Shown: one piece after another, positions 28,108 to 37,877 of the stretch | Layout: every line of letters begins with the position of its first letter | Position numbering within the stretch: position 1 is the first letter of the stretch | Assembly: GCF_900457465.1 (NCBI RefSeq) | Contig: NZ_UAUU01000002.1 | Coordinates: 620,001-684,000, forward strand | Direction: 5' to 3' | Length of the DNA: 64,000 bases | Origin: Sphingobacterium multivorum | GTDB lineage: Bacteria; Bacteroidota; Bacteroidia; Sphingobacteriales; Sphingobacteriaceae | Translations under genes and position numbers: made by a program | The notes under the pieces: model-generated | Database searches by the model: none | Seen by the model: the letters and a program-made list of their open reading frames with translations, nothing else | Told to the model about the DNA's origin: nothing

Positions 28108-28370
28108 TATCACCTCTTTTCACTGAACGCAGTTCATTTTCTTGAATTGATCGAAGTCCACTATAGTTTTTATATCTCGCGAGAATAGCAGACTGTTATT
28201 CCCAACATTCATCTTTTCGTAGCTTATCACGGAACAAAAAAGTGGATTTTAAATCATTCAGCAAAAAAATTGTAGAACTGAAAAAAATAAATCCGTACCC
28301 CTTGCATGTGGTTGCGCGATATCATGAAGGTAAAATTAAATGCTAGTTGAAGCGAATACTCTTAATTAAA

Positions 28371-30956
28371 ATGATGAATCAAATTTTCAAAAAAATATAT
28401 ACAACGACCATTCTATCCTTATTTTTTCTGGCATTTGTACAGGCACAGATCGACAGTACCCGCACACTTACAGTGGCTGGAAATTGCGCTATGTGTAAAA
28501 AACGTATTGAAACGGCCGCAAAAATGCATGGCGTAGAAACGGCCGTTTGGAATGCAGGAGACAACCTATTGCAAATCAAATATAACCCCCAAAAAGTTCA
28601 GTTGGAGGCAATCAAGAAAAATATTGCTCAGGTTGGTCATGATGTTGACAACCTGGTGGCCACTGATGAATCCTATGCTAAACTCCATGAATGCTGTATG
28701 TATCCGCGACTGGAAAATGGCAAAGTACCCGAAAAGAAAGCGGTGACAACCGATAACCATGATCATCCACATACCGTTACCGGTGTTGTTGTTGAAGAAA
28801 ATGAAAAGGGGGATCTTAAACCCATCATTGGCGCCAATTTACACTGGGCCAACCTTCCAACCAAAAACACAAGGACAAACGAAAATGGTGTATTTAAATT
28901 GGACCACAAAGAAGGGTTCAACAAATTGGTTGTAAGTTATGTAGGGATGAAATCTGACACCATCACCATCAAAGATCTGCATGAAGTCATTATGATTACA
29001 GCGAAGGGTAATGTGTTGATGGAAGTCGAGGTTAAAGGAACACGACGCTCAAATTATATTGACCGTATGACACCTGCACGACTAGAAGTTCTTACCGGAA
29101 AAGAGTTATTCAAAGCCGCTTGCTGTGATTTAAGCGAAAGCTTTGAAACCAACGCCTCCGTCGATGTCGTCAGTGCTGATGCAGTAACAGGCAGTAAACA
29201 GATTCAAATGCTAGGCCTTAGCGGTATTTATACCCAATTAACCGTTGAAAATTTACCTGGGCCACGTGGGCTCGCTTCTCCTTTAGGTTTAAATTCTATT
29301 GCAGGGACATGGATTGAATCTATTCAAATTGCGAAAGGTATCGGTTCCGTAGCCAACGGTTTCGAAAACATGGCGGGACAGATCAACGTCGAATTGAAGA
29401 AACCTCAAAATTCAGAAAGATTGTTTTTTAATGCCTATGCGAACAACATGGGACGTACAGATGTCAACTTAAATCTTTCACAAAAAATTGGTCAGCATTG
29501 GTCCACTGCAGTGCTCCTGCATGACAATTTCATGTACAATAAATCCATGAACTTTAGTCACAACGGATTTAGAGATATACCCGTTGGCAATCTATTCTCT
29601 GGTGTCAACCGCTGGTTTTATGAAAATGGAAAAGGGCTTATGGTACAATTTGGGGTTAAATATCTCAATGACGACCGTACAGGCGGACAGATTGATTTTA
29701 ACAAAAAGACAGATAAGGGTACCACAAATCGCTACGGTTTGGGATTTGATATCGAACGCGTAGAAGGTTTTGCTAAAATTGGTTATGTGTTCCCCGAAAA
29801 TAAGCACCGCAGCATAGGTCTCCAGCTTGCAGGATCAAACTACAATCAAAAAAGCTATTTTGGGCTCAATAACTACGATTCGGAGCAACAAAATGGATAT
29901 GCTAATCTCTTATTTCAAGATATTATCGGGACAGTCGCCCACAAGTATCGCGTTGGTGCCTCCATTAATTATGACAATTACAATGAGTGGTATTTAAAAG
30001 ATCAAAACTTCAAAAGGAAAGAAGTGGTTTCGGGAGCATTTGCAGAATATACCTATAGTCCATCAGAAAAATTTGATGCCATTATTGGTCTTCGCCAAGA
30101 CTACAACTCCCTGTATGGATGGTTTACAACACCACGCATCCATTTACGTTATGCCCCGCTTTCGGGAACAACAGTTCGAGCTAGCTCAGGAAGAGGTCAA
30201 CGTACTGCAAATATATTTGCGGAGAACACGGCAGTATTGGCTAGTAGCAGAAAATTGGTTATCCAATCGCCTAATATATACGATAAGGCTTATGGCCTAC
30301 AACCTGAAGTCTCCTGGAATAGCGGAATAGCGATAGACCAAAGTATGCGGATCTTCGGACGTGAGGCTTCGGCATCAGTTGAATTTTTCCATAACAGCTT
30401 CTCTAATCAGGTCGTGGTCGATTACGAAAATCCCCGAGAGATCAATTTTTATAATTTGAATGGAAAATCTTTCTCCAATAGTTTGCAAACAGAATTTCGC
30501 TTGATGCCAGCACCACATTTTGAAACGAGGTTGGCCTATCGCTTACTTGATGTTCAAACTGATTTTGAAAGTGGCAGAAAGACCAAACCGCTATTGGCCA
30601 AACACCGTGGTTTTGTCAACCTGGCATATAATCACCATTCTGGCTGGAGTGTAGATTATACATTGAATGTCGTTGGACAAAAACGCATTCCATCAACAGC
30701 AGAGAACCCCGTTGAATATCAAATGCCTACAGCGTCAAAGGCTTATGCGACAATGAATGCGCAGATTAGCAAAACTTTTGGGAAAGAGAAAAACTTCACC
30801 GTGTATGTGGGCGGAGAAAATCTGTCTAATTATTTCCAAAATATGCCAATCCTCGCCGCGGATCAACCCTTTGGAAACTATTTTGATACGTCAATGCTTT
30901 GGGGTCCTTTAACAGGACGCATGTTCTACACCGGCGTTCGTTATTTCATCAAATAA
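28371..30956 (+). CDS. TonB-dependent receptor with N-terminal heavy-metal-associated domain
   Basis: 861 residues. Signal peptide about 1-27, then an HMA-like domain (about 30-95) with the metal site GNCAMCKKRIE, a CC motif (HECCMYP), a carboxypeptidase-regulatory-like domain (about 140-220), a plug (about 245-345, ending NMAGQINVELKKP) and a 22-strand-type barrel to the C-terminus (TGVRYFIK). Predicted to move copper or a copper chelate across the outer membrane. The frame opens at a TTG (28347), but I use the ATG at 28371. Downstream of the Cys/His-rich gene with a 263-base gap that shows nothing else assignable. Confidence 0.9.
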   Translation: MMNQIFKKIYTTTILSLFFLAFVQAQIDSTRTLTVAGNCAMCKKRIETAAKMHGVETAVWNAGDNLLQIKYNPQKVQLEAIKKNIAQVGHDVDNLVATDESYAKLHECCMYPRLENGKVPEKKAVTTDNHDHPHTVTGVVVEENEKGDLKPIIGANLHWANLPTKNTRTNENGVFKLDHKEGFNKLVVSYVGMKSDTITIKDLHEVIMITAKGNVLMEVEVKGTRRSNYIDRMTPARLEVLTGKELFKAACCDLSESFETNASVDVVSADAVTGSKQIQMLGLSGIYTQLTVENLPGPRGLASPLGLNSIAGTWIESIQIAKGIGSVANGFENMAGQINVELKKPQNSERLFFNAYANNMGRTDVNLNLSQKIGQHWSTAVLLHDNFMYNKSMNFSHNGFRDIPVGNLFSGVNRWFYENGKGLMVQFGVKYLNDDRTGGQIDFNKKTDKGTTNRYGLGFDIERVEGFAKIGYVFPENKHRSIGLQLAGSNYNQKSYFGLNNYDSEQQNGYANLLFQDIIGTVAHKYRVGASINYDNYNEWYLKDQNFKRKEVVSGAFAEYTYSPSEKFDAIIGLRQDYNSLYGWFTTPRIHLRYAPLSGTTVRASSGRGQRTANIFAENTAVLASSRKLVIQSPNIYDKAYGLQPEVSWNSGIAIDQSMRIFGREASASVEFFHNSFSNQVVVDYENPREINFYNLNGKSFSNSLQTEFRLMPAPHFETRLAYRLLDVQTDFESGRKTKPLLAKHRGFVNLAYNHHSGWSVDYTLNVVGQKRIPSTAENPVEYQMPTASKAYATMNAQISKTFGKEKNFTVYVGGENLSNYFQNMPILAADQPFGNYFDTSMLWGPLTGRMFYTGVRYFIK

Positions 30957-30986
30957 CAGGTAAGCTAAAAAAAATCAAAGAGTAAT

Positions 30987-31014
30987 AAAAAAGCGGCAAA
31001 AGCCGCTTTTTTTA
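30987..31014. terminator. Bidirectional terminator between TonB receptor and Maf gene
   Basis: AAAAAAGCGGC and GCCGCTTTTTTT pair around AAAA. It serves both convergent genes and overlaps the Maf stop region. Confidence 0.85.
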
Positions 31015-31590
31015 CATTAACTTTTTCAATTCTTGATAAAGCTTTGCCGTGGGTAATCCGACCACATTATTGTATTCCCCTTCTATCTTTTTTATGGCGA
31101 TTAAGCCGATCCATTCCTGTATTCCATAAGAACCTGCTTTATCTAGTGGCGAAAATTGAGTAACATAATGATCGATTTCATCCAGCTCTAGTTCGTAAAA
31201 ATAAACAGTTGTCGTCTCGACAAAAGTGCTCATCTTACCCTCCCATGAGATCGCTACAGCAGTCAGCACCACATGTTTCTGACCAGACAAGTTTGTTAGC
31301 GTTTCTCTAGCTTCCTGTTCATCTTTAGGCTTACCTAAGATTTCGCCCTTATCCGATACCACAATAGTATCGGCACAGATAACCAAACAATCTTTTTTAT
31401 CCGCAAATGCTTCCGCTTTACAAATAGCAATTTGACGAACGACCTCAGCTGCAGACAAATTCGGATCCACATATTCTGCCGTTTCCCGTACGTCGACTTC
31501 AAATGTCAGTCCAAGCCCTGCTAACAGCTGCTTTCTCCGTGGAGACTGAGACCCTAATATAATTGTTCTATTTTTTAGATTTTTCAACAT
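31012..31590 (-). CDS. maf: Maf family nucleotide pyrophosphatase
   Basis: 192 residues; hydrolyses non-canonical or excess nucleoside triphosphates (dTTP/UTP-type Maf) to monophosphates, linked to house-cleaning and septum control. Hallmarks are the GSQSPRRKQLL N-terminal loop (residues 13-23), the catalytic Asp in CADTIVV and the GKP motif (ILGKPKDEQEA). The stop is two bases from the bidirectional terminator. It follows the KdsC-like gene by two bases and is co-transcribed with it. Confidence 0.94.
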   Translation of the reverse strand: MLKNLKNRTIILGSQSPRRKQLLAGLGLTFEVDVRETAEYVDPNLSAAEVVRQIAICKAEAFADKKDCLVICADTIVVSDKGEILGKPKDEQEARETLTNLSGQKHVVLTAVAISWEGKMSTFVETTTVYFYELELDEIDHYVTQFSPLDKAGSYGIQEWIGLIAIKKIEGEYNNVVGLPTAKLYQELKKLM

Positions 31591-31592
31591 CC

Positions 31593-32111
31593 CTATATGC
31601 TTTTTACCGTTTCATCCTCATACCAGTTGCCTTGTACTTTCATTACCTTTTCGATCAATTCACGTACAACTCCCTTTCCGCCACAAAAACCAGACACATA
31701 ATGTGAAATTTTCTTGATCTCTTCTACTGCATCTGCCGGAGAAACAGCTATCCCAACGGACTTCATGCAGCTAAGATCAGGGATATCGTCGCCGATGTAC
31801 ATCAATTGATTTAATTCAAGCTTGTAATCACAAGCAAGTTCTTTCATTTTAGAAAGCTTGTCCGTAACTTTTGAATAGACTTCTTTGATCCCCAAACCTT
31901 TCATCCGCTGCTCGACACCCTTCGAACCTCCACCTGTGATAATAAAAATCGGATAACCTTTCTTGATCGCCAACTGCATGGCATAGCCATCTTTTATATG
32001 AAATGTACGTAACTGATGCCCTTCTTCATTAACTTGCACAGTACCATCAGTCAGCACACCATCTACATCCAATACAAATGCTTTTATCGATTTAAATTCA
32101 GTCAATACCAT
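31593..32111 (-). CDS. KdsC-type HAD phosphatase (3-deoxy-D-manno-octulosonate 8-phosphate phosphatase)
   Basis: 172-residue HAD hydrolase lacking a cap domain. Motif I is LDVDGVLTDG with Asp15 and Asp17, motif II ITGGGS, motif III a Lys in SKVTDKLSK, motif IV MYIGDDIPDL. Length and motif spacing fit KdsC, which makes Kdo for lipopolysaccharide. Forms a two-gene operon with maf. Sugar specificity (Kdo or a related nonulosonate) cannot be told from the sequence alone. Confidence 0.9.
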   Translation of the reverse strand: MVLTEFKSIKAFVLDVDGVLTDGTVQVNEEGHQLRTFHIKDGYAMQLAIKKGYPIFIITGGGSKGVEQRMKGLGIKEVYSKVTDKLSKMKELACDYKLELNQLMYIGDDIPDLSCMKSVGIAVSPADAVEEIKKISHYVSGFCGGKGVVRELIEKVMKVQGNWYEDETVKSI

Positions 32112-32266
32112 AAATATATTTTTTGTAAAAGTAAGGCATTTCGAGTAATAATTCGCGAAGCGATACTGATCTAATTGACAACACTGTCAGATAATTATTC
32201 AGATAAGCCAAAATATCATTTGTGTGTCACAACATAGTTGTATTAGCAACTTATTCTTAAAAATAT

Positions 32267-32298
32267 TTGGATGCTACGGTATATTTACCGTATCTTTG
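32267..32298 (+). promoter_or_regulatory. Promoter of a putative small RNA
   Basis: TTG (32267-32269), a 21-base spacer and TATCTTTG (32291-32298), a full Bacteroidota consensus match. No protein gene follows for more than 700 bases. Confidence 0.65.
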
Positions 32299-32302
32299 TA
32301 GA

Positions 32303-32523
32303 AGATAATTAAAGGTTATCTCGCTATGAAACACTAACAGCAAGCAGTCAGAAGAGTTATTGACTTAAAGTTTGCATAAGATTTAAAAAACAATCATTTT
32401 TAGTTTTCACGGCACAACACGGCAACTAATTTAGTTTAGAAGCCCTTAAAAAGTCTTTTCATAATTTAGGTTTATAATTGGTTAGTAACGAACCCTGGTG
32501 CCCATCATCAGGGTTTTGTTTTT
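32303..32523 (+). ncRNA. Putative stand-alone small RNA (possibly 6S-type)
   Basis: A transcript of about 220 bases is predicted between a consensus promoter (-7 box 32291-32298) and an intrinsic terminator (32491-32523). It has no credible coding frame, only a three-codon ATGAAACACTAA. The 5' end can fold AGATAA/TTATCT, and TTAGTT/AACTAA encloses a direct repeat of CACGGCA in the middle. Bacteroidota have 6S-Flavo-type RNAs of comparable size, but I cannot align to that model, so this identity is a suggestion only. Confidence 0.5.
32491..32523 (+). terminator. Terminator of the putative small RNA
   Basis: AACCCTG and CAGGGTT pair around a 11-base loop, followed by a T-rich tract (TTGTTTTT). 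Confidence 0.65.
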
Positions 32524-32707
32524 ATAAGTATTTTTTCTTCTTCTATTTTATAGATTCTACTATTTGATGATTATCATAATATCTTATTATCAATAATCGA
32601 AATAACAATCGGTTTGACAGACCTTCATATCACTTTAAAGCTTACTACAGTTTTCCATCTATTATTATACAGTGATCAGTCACTCAATATTCAGTTCATA
32701 CTGAGTA

Positions 32708-32762
32708 ATCACTGAACAAGCACTGAACAATCACTGAACGAGCACTGAACAAATACTGTTAG
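32708..32762. repeat. 11-bp tandem repeat array upstream of hybrid kinase
   Basis: Four consecutive 11-base units with the core CACTGAAC, preceded alternately by AT and AG (starts 32708, 32719, 32730, 32741), then one degenerate unit at 32752. The unit length is close to one DNA helical turn. Partial copies and inverted relatives (AGTGATCAGTCACT, CAGTTCAT) precede it at 32671-32699. It lies 274 bases before the kinase start. The remaining gene-free parts of 32112-33035 show nothing else I can assign. Confidence 0.85.
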
Positions 32763-33035
32763 AATATCAAACCTGATCACTACTTGCCCCCAATTTGCTG
32801 CGACTAAGAATGAAAAGACAAAAAATGATCTAAGTTACGCTTATGCAACAAAAAGTCGATGTTGTGCGCAAATAGATTGGTGGGATCCTTGACGGCTGTA
32901 CAGGTTTGTTTCTATGCTGACTTTTGATTATTTTAGGAATAGCAAGTTTTTTTGTTATTTTACATATATCTTTTTCCCCAGGTACCATCGAAACACAATA
33001 CCTACAGAAAAGTAAAACGATAAACTCATTCTCAC

Positions 33036-36000
33036 ATGGATCGAAAAAATTATAGAAAGCAAATTACCATTGGAGTGATCATTTCTTTTTCGCTTATCTT
33101 CCTTTCAGCCCTATATTTTTTCATATCGCTGCATCATAACTTAAATAACGAGCGAAGTATTGTTCGTGTCGCCGAAAATAGATTCAATATCATTAATGAA
33201 ATCAAATCAAGTGTAGACGAGGTAAATGACATCAAACTTGATTACGTGAATAAGAAAGACGCTTCACTATTTATTCCTTATAAAATGGAATTAAAAAAAA
33301 TGGATGAACTGTTACGATCTTTAAGTCTAAAAGATGATTTCTATCATGTTCAGCCAAACAGCACTGAAAACATCCGAAAGGATATTGTTGCATTTTACGA
33401 CTTTGAGCAGGATATTGACAACACGAAGGAAACACAATCCATATCCCATAATATTCACGAGCGAAAAGCCGCGATATTAAATCAGATCGATCTCATGTCG
33501 AGAGACTTATTGGATCAACGGGCAAGACTCTTAGAAAGATCTAGAAATGAACTACAACTGGCCCAGTACATTACTTACCTTTTTATCGCTATTGGATTAA
33601 GTGGATTTTTCTATATTCTCGCCAAAATTTCCTCGATCTCTAGATTTCTGAGGTCTACAGTGAAAAGTCAGCAAGAATCCAATAACCGCCTCCAACTATT
33701 GCAAGACCAGACCAACAGTGATAACTGGATTTTGAATGCTATAAATGGCATCGACGAACAATTACGCGGTGACTATACAGACAAGAAAATTGCCGAAATA
33801 AGCCTACATGCTATTGCTTCCACGACAAAAGCATTAGGTGGGACTATTTATATTTTCGATGACAACTATCAGGAGTATCAGCTTTGCCACAAAATTGGCA
33901 TTTCCTCCACACAGTTTATCAAACGAACGTTTAAGGAAAACGATGGTATTTTGGGCGAAGTCGCAAACAATCATGAAGTCGTTAAAATAAAGGACGTCGA
34001 CCACAAGCATCTTATCTTAGAAACCTCATTATCCGACCGCTTAGAAACTGAGATTTATATTGTACCCTTCTCTTATGAAAACCAGTGTGTCGGTATCATG
34101 GAAATTTGTTGCCCAATTATTAATGCGAAGGACGAGCAACTGCGATTTAACTTCTTGGATAAAGCAAAAGATAACATTGCCGTTATCATAAAAGTAGCCC
34201 AAACGCATGGAAAGCTTGCTGATCTTTATGAGGAACTTCAACAACAAACAGAGGAATTAGAGACTCAACAGGAGGAATTGAGAACAACCAATGAGGAGTT
34301 AATCCATAAGACACATTTGTTGGAGGCTTCTGAGGAAGAGCTTAGAGTACAGCAGGAAGAGCTTATCCAAACCAATAATGAGCTGGACGAGAAGGCCAAA
34401 TTGCTCTTTGCACAAAATGAAGATCTGGAAAAAGCCCGTCAGGCCATAGCCCAAAAAATAGAGGAAGTAGAGCTGTCGAGCAAATATAAATCTGAATTTA
34501 TGGCCAATATGAGCCATGAATTGCGGACACCACTCAATAGTATTCTCATTCTTGCCAAATTACTTCAGGATAACAAAAAGAAAAACCTCAGTGAAGACCA
34601 AATAAAGTATGCTTCTGTTATTCATAGTGCCGGCTCAGATCTCCTACATTTAATTAACGAATTGTTGGATCTGGCAAAAATTGAATCGGGGAAGGTTGAA
34701 GTCCAAAAAGAACGTATCAACACGTACGACCTTGTCAATTATATTAAAGATTTTTTCAGCGATACCGCAGCGTCGAAAGATATTCACTTCTTACTCGATG
34801 TCAATGTAAATGCACCGCAGGAATTCATTGGTGATGAACATCGTATACAACAAGTCCTCAAGAATTTATTATCGAATGCGTTCAAGTTTACAAGTGAAAA
34901 AGGCGAAGTTTCTTTAGGAATAATAGCTGAAGCAGAAAATCTTCTTTTTACGGTCAAAGATAACGGGATCGGGATCGCCCCTGAAAAACAAGAGCTTATC
35001 TTTGATGCTTTTAAACAGGAAGATGGCTCAACGAGCCGTAAATATGGTGGCACAGGTTTAGGCTTATCGATATGCCGCGAAATTGCTAGCTTATTAAAAG
35101 GGAAAATAATCTTATCCAGTAAGGTTGGTGAAGGTAGTATTTTCACCTTCAGTATCCCGCTAGAACAAGAAATTCAGGTTCCGAAAGTACCATCTATCGA
35201 AAAAGAAAGTAATCCGCCAACACAAATTCCGAAGGAAAATCCTATAGTCGAAAAAACAAAGTCAATCGACAACGATGGAAAACATAATAAACTGCTGATT
35301 ATTGAAGACGATTTCATTTTTGCAGATATTCTAAAAGACTACGCCGAACAAAACGGCTACGATGTATACATCAGCTATGATGGGCAAGATGGCTTACAAA
35401 AAGCACAGAATTTACGCCCTGCCGCGATTATCCTAGATATTATGTTGCCTAAAATGGATGGCTGGGAAGTTCTTCGTAACCTCAAAAAAATCGACAGCAC
35501 CAAAGAGATTCCTGTGCACATGATGTCGGCAGGAACATTTTTACATGACGAACCTATTTCTGCCGGGGCCATCGGGTTTATGGCTAAACCTGTGTCAGAA
35601 GAATCTTTGGCTGAAACATTCTTAAAAATAAAAGCATCGACTAGTCATCCACTGAAAAAAATTCTGCTGGTGGAAGATCAGGAAATCCAAAGCGATTTCA
35701 TCAAACAATCTTTGGAAGAACAGCACATTCAGATATTTCAGGCCTTCAATGCCAGACAGGCTCTTGATTTATTAGATCAAGAGAAATTGTTTGACTGCAT
35801 CATTATGGACCTAAACCTTCCTGACAAATCGGGCATTGAACTCCTGAATGAAATCAAATCGAACGATCAATTTAGGGATTTACCTATTATCATCAATACG
35901 GCAATGGAACTCACCACAGAGCAGACTTCCGAAATTTTGCATCACAGCCAAGCGATGGTCCTTAAGTCAGCGAAATCAAATAATCGCCTGATCGATGAAG

Positions 36001-36461
36001 TTAATTTATTCTTAAATAAAATCCGCAGCAATAAGCGCGAATACAATATGTTCAATCACGCCGGAGCTTCTGTCATTGCTGAAAACAATTTAGCTTCCAA
36101 AACAGTACTACTAGCAGATGACGATATGCGAAATATATTTGCTCTTAGCACGGCGTTTGAAAGCTATGATATGAACATTGAAATTGCCAACAATGGTCAG
36201 GAGGCATTAGATATTCTTGAACGAAATGAACAGATTGACCTTGTCTTAATGGATATCATGATGCCCGTGATGGATGGTTATGAAGCTATTGAAAAAATAA
36301 GGGCAAACAAGAAATTTGCAAACCTTCCAATTATTGCTGTGACAGCGAAAGCCATGAAAGGTGATCGGGAAAAAACAATTGCTGTTGGTGCAAACGATTA
36401 TATTAGTAAACCGGTTGATGTTGACAAATTAATATCCCTAATGCGCGTATGGCTGAGTTAA
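33036..36461 (+). CDS. Hybrid sensor histidine kinase with GAF domain and three receiver domains
   Basis: 1141 residues. Order: transmembrane helix (about 12-31), periplasmic helical sensor of CHASE3 type (about 35-175), second membrane helix (about 180-200), GAF-like domain (about 260-390), long coiled coil (about 395-490), HisKA with phospho-His494 (SHELRTP), HATPase (NLLSNAFKFTS, DNGIGIAP, GGTGLGLSI), then three receivers with phospho-Asp801, Asp925 and Asp1073. A large multi-step phosphorelay protein. Overlaps or abuts cheR downstream. The layout resembles stress-response hybrid kinases in Bacteroidota that work with CheR/CheB. The input signal is unknown. Confidence 0.93.
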   Translation: MDRKNYRKQITIGVIISFSLIFLSALYFFISLHHNLNNERSIVRVAENRFNIINEIKSSVDEVNDIKLDYVNKKDASLFIPYKMELKKMDELLRSLSLKDDFYHVQPNSTENIRKDIVAFYDFEQDIDNTKETQSISHNIHERKAAILNQIDLMSRDLLDQRARLLERSRNELQLAQYITYLFIAIGLSGFFYILAKISSISRFLRSTVKSQQESNNRLQLLQDQTNSDNWILNAINGIDEQLRGDYTDKKIAEISLHAIASTTKALGGTIYIFDDNYQEYQLCHKIGISSTQFIKRTFKENDGILGEVANNHEVVKIKDVDHKHLILETSLSDRLETEIYIVPFSYENQCVGIMEICCPIINAKDEQLRFNFLDKAKDNIAVIIKVAQTHGKLADLYEELQQQTEELETQQEELRTTNEELIHKTHLLEASEEELRVQQEELIQTNNELDEKAKLLFAQNEDLEKARQAIAQKIEEVELSSKYKSEFMANMSHELRTPLNSILILAKLLQDNKKKNLSEDQIKYASVIHSAGSDLLHLINELLDLAKIESGKVEVQKERINTYDLVNYIKDFFSDTAASKDIHFLLDVNVNAPQEFIGDEHRIQQVLKNLLSNAFKFTSEKGEVSLGIIAEAENLLFTVKDNGIGIAPEKQELIFDAFKQEDGSTSRKYGGTGLGLSICREIASLLKGKIILSSKVGEGSIFTFSIPLEQEIQVPKVPSIEKESNPPTQIPKENPIVEKTKSIDNDGKHNKLLIIEDDFIFADILKDYAEQNGYDVYISYDGQDGLQKAQNLRPAAIILDIMLPKMDGWEVLRNLKKIDSTKEIPVHMMSAGTFLHDEPISAGAIGFMAKPVSEESLAETFLKIKASTSHPLKKILLVEDQEIQSDFIKQSLEEQHIQIFQAFNARQALDLLDQEKLFDCIIMDLNLPDKSGIELLNEIKSNDQFRDLPIIINTAMELTTEQTSEILHHSQAMVLKSAKSNNRLIDEVNLFLNKIRSNKREYNMFNHAGASVIAENNLASKTVLLADDDMRNIFALSTAFESYDMNIEIANNGQEALDILERNEQIDLVLMDIMMPVMDGYEAIEKIRANKKFANLPIIAVTAKAMKGDREKTIAVGANDYISKPVDVDKLISLMRVWLS

Positions 36462-36481
36462 CTGATAAAATAGTAGCAATG

Positions 36482-37288
36482 ATCAATTTTGAAGAGTTAG
36501 AAGAAGTTATTGATATAGTCAAAAATCTCCACGGATATGATGTGTCCGGCTATACAAGAGCTTCTTTAAAAAGACGTGTGACTAGAATAATGGAACTTAA
36601 CAAGCTCAATCTACAGGAGCTAAAGTCCAATTTGATCAATCAGCCCGGATTCAGCACCTATTTCCTACAGGAAATTACAGTCAATGTGACTGAAATGTTT
36701 AGGGATCCCGATTTTTATAAAGCTGTAAAAACGGATGTATTTCCCTATCTCGCAACTTATCCACATATCAAACTCTGGAGTGCAGGTTGTTCGACTGGCG
36801 AAGAAGTCTATTCGCTAGCCATCTTATTAGAAGAAGCAAATCTTTACCAACGGGCGTTTATCTATGGCACCGATATTAATGGCAAAGTGTTAGAAAAGGC
36901 AAAACGCGGTATTTATTCGCTTACGAAAGTTAAGGAATACTCGGAAAATTTTATTAAGACGGAACCGAAAAACTCATTGTCAGATTATTATACAGCGATG
37001 TACAACGCCGCTACCATTAATAATAGTCTTAAAAAAAATGTCCTTTTCTCCATACATAGTTTGGTATCCGATGGCGTTTTTAATGAATTTCAACTGATTA
37101 CCTGCCGTAATGTATTGATCTATTTTGATACTGAATTGCAAAATAAAGTCCTGGATTTATTCTATCATTCACTTTGCCATCTGGGCTTCTTATGTTTGGG
37201 AGCAAAAGAATCTTTAATCAACTATAAAGATGCTGCTAAATTTAAGATCGTAAACAAAAAACAGAATATTTACCAAAAAATTGGGTAG
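36482..37288 (+). CDS. CheR-type SAM-dependent methyltransferase
   Basis: 268 residues from the ATG at 36482 (MINFEELEEV, the usual family opening); a start at 36449 would overlap the kinase by 13 bases and add 11 residues. The N-terminal helical domain (with SGYTRASLKRRV) precedes the methyltransferase domain: SAM motif LWSAGCSTGEEVYSLA, YGTDIN and the CRNVLIYF signature. CheR methylates glutamates of chemoreceptors, but no chemoreceptor or CheA/CheW is nearby. With CheB next door, the target may be a part of the hybrid kinases or another sensor. Target inferred. Confidence 0.9.
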   Translation: MNFEELEEVIDIVKNLHGYDVSGYTRASLKRRVTRIMELNKLNLQELKSNLINQPGFSTYFLQEITVNVTEMFRDPDFYKAVKTDVFPYLATYPHIKLWSAGCSTGEEVYSLAILLEEANLYQRAFIYGTDINGKVLEKAKRGIYSLTKVKEYSENFIKTEPKNSLSDYYTAMYNAATINNSLKKNVLFSIHSLVSDGVFNEFQLITCRNVLIYFDTELQNKVLDLFYHSLCHLGFLCLGAKESLINYKDAAKFKIVNKKQNIYQKIG

Positions 37289-37294
37289 TAGGTA

Positions 37295-37855
37295 ATGGAA
37301 AGAAAAATTCTTTTATTAGCGGGGTCTGCAGGTGGGTTTAGTGTGATTCTAAATATTTTAAAGTCATTGGAACGGCCAATTCGCATACCCGTTATTGTCA
37401 TCGTACACAGAAACCCTAAGTATGCTTCTAGTATTGAGGACACGCTATCTAAAGCACTTGTTCAAAAAATAAAAACTGCAGATGATAAGGAAGCGATAGA
37501 AAATGGAACGATCTATTTTGCCCCTGCAGGCTATCATCTTTTAGTTGAACCAGACTATAGCTTTTCTTTGGATATCTCAGAACCTGTTCAATATTCCAGA
37601 CCATCAATTGATGTGACTTTTGAATCCGTAGCCGAAATATATAAAGAAAATTGTACAGCTATTTTATTCTCTGGGGCGAATCAGGATGGTGCACAAGGAT
37701 TATTAATGATAAAACGATACGGCGGGAAGACATTTGTACAAGACCCTGTGACTGCTGAAGTTCCCATCATGCCCGAAGCAGCTATTCAACTCGATGCGCA
37801 GGAACGCATTTTGAGCATTCAAGAAATAAAGGACTACGTCAAACAGTTGACTTAA
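37295..37855 (+). CDS. CheB methylesterase domain protein without receiver
   Basis: 186 residues covering only the CheB catalytic domain. Triad: Ser11 (LAGSAGGF), His38 (VIVHRNP) and Asp131 (SGANQDGAQG). Standard CheB has an N-terminal receiver that controls activity; here it is absent, as in stand-alone CheB proteins coupled to hybrid kinases. Six bases after the CheR gene. It should remove methyl groups or deamidate glutamines on the same unknown target as CheR. Confidence 0.9.
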   Translation: MERKILLLAGSAGGFSVILNILKSLERPIRIPVIVIVHRNPKYASSIEDTLSKALVQKIKTADDKEAIENGTIYFAPAGYHLLVEPDYSFSLDISEPVQYSRPSIDVTFESVAEIYKENCTAILFSGANQDGAQGLLMIKRYGGKTFVQDPVTAEVPIMPEAAIQLDAQERILSIQEIKDYVKQLT

Positions 37856-37877
37856 AATTGTATTTAGATTTGCTAAA

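Noticed and set aside
28347..30956. TTG start at 28347 for the HMA-bearing receptor
   Set aside because: An ATG at 28371 directly opens a normal signal peptide; the eight extra residues add nothing.
32325..32336. Three-codon ATGAAACACTAA as a histidine leader peptide
   Set aside because: Only one His codon and no his gene downstream; the nearest gene is 700 bases away.
32708..32762. Short direct repeats considered as a CRISPR remnant
   Set aside because: Units are contiguous 11-mers without spacers, and no cas gene is near.
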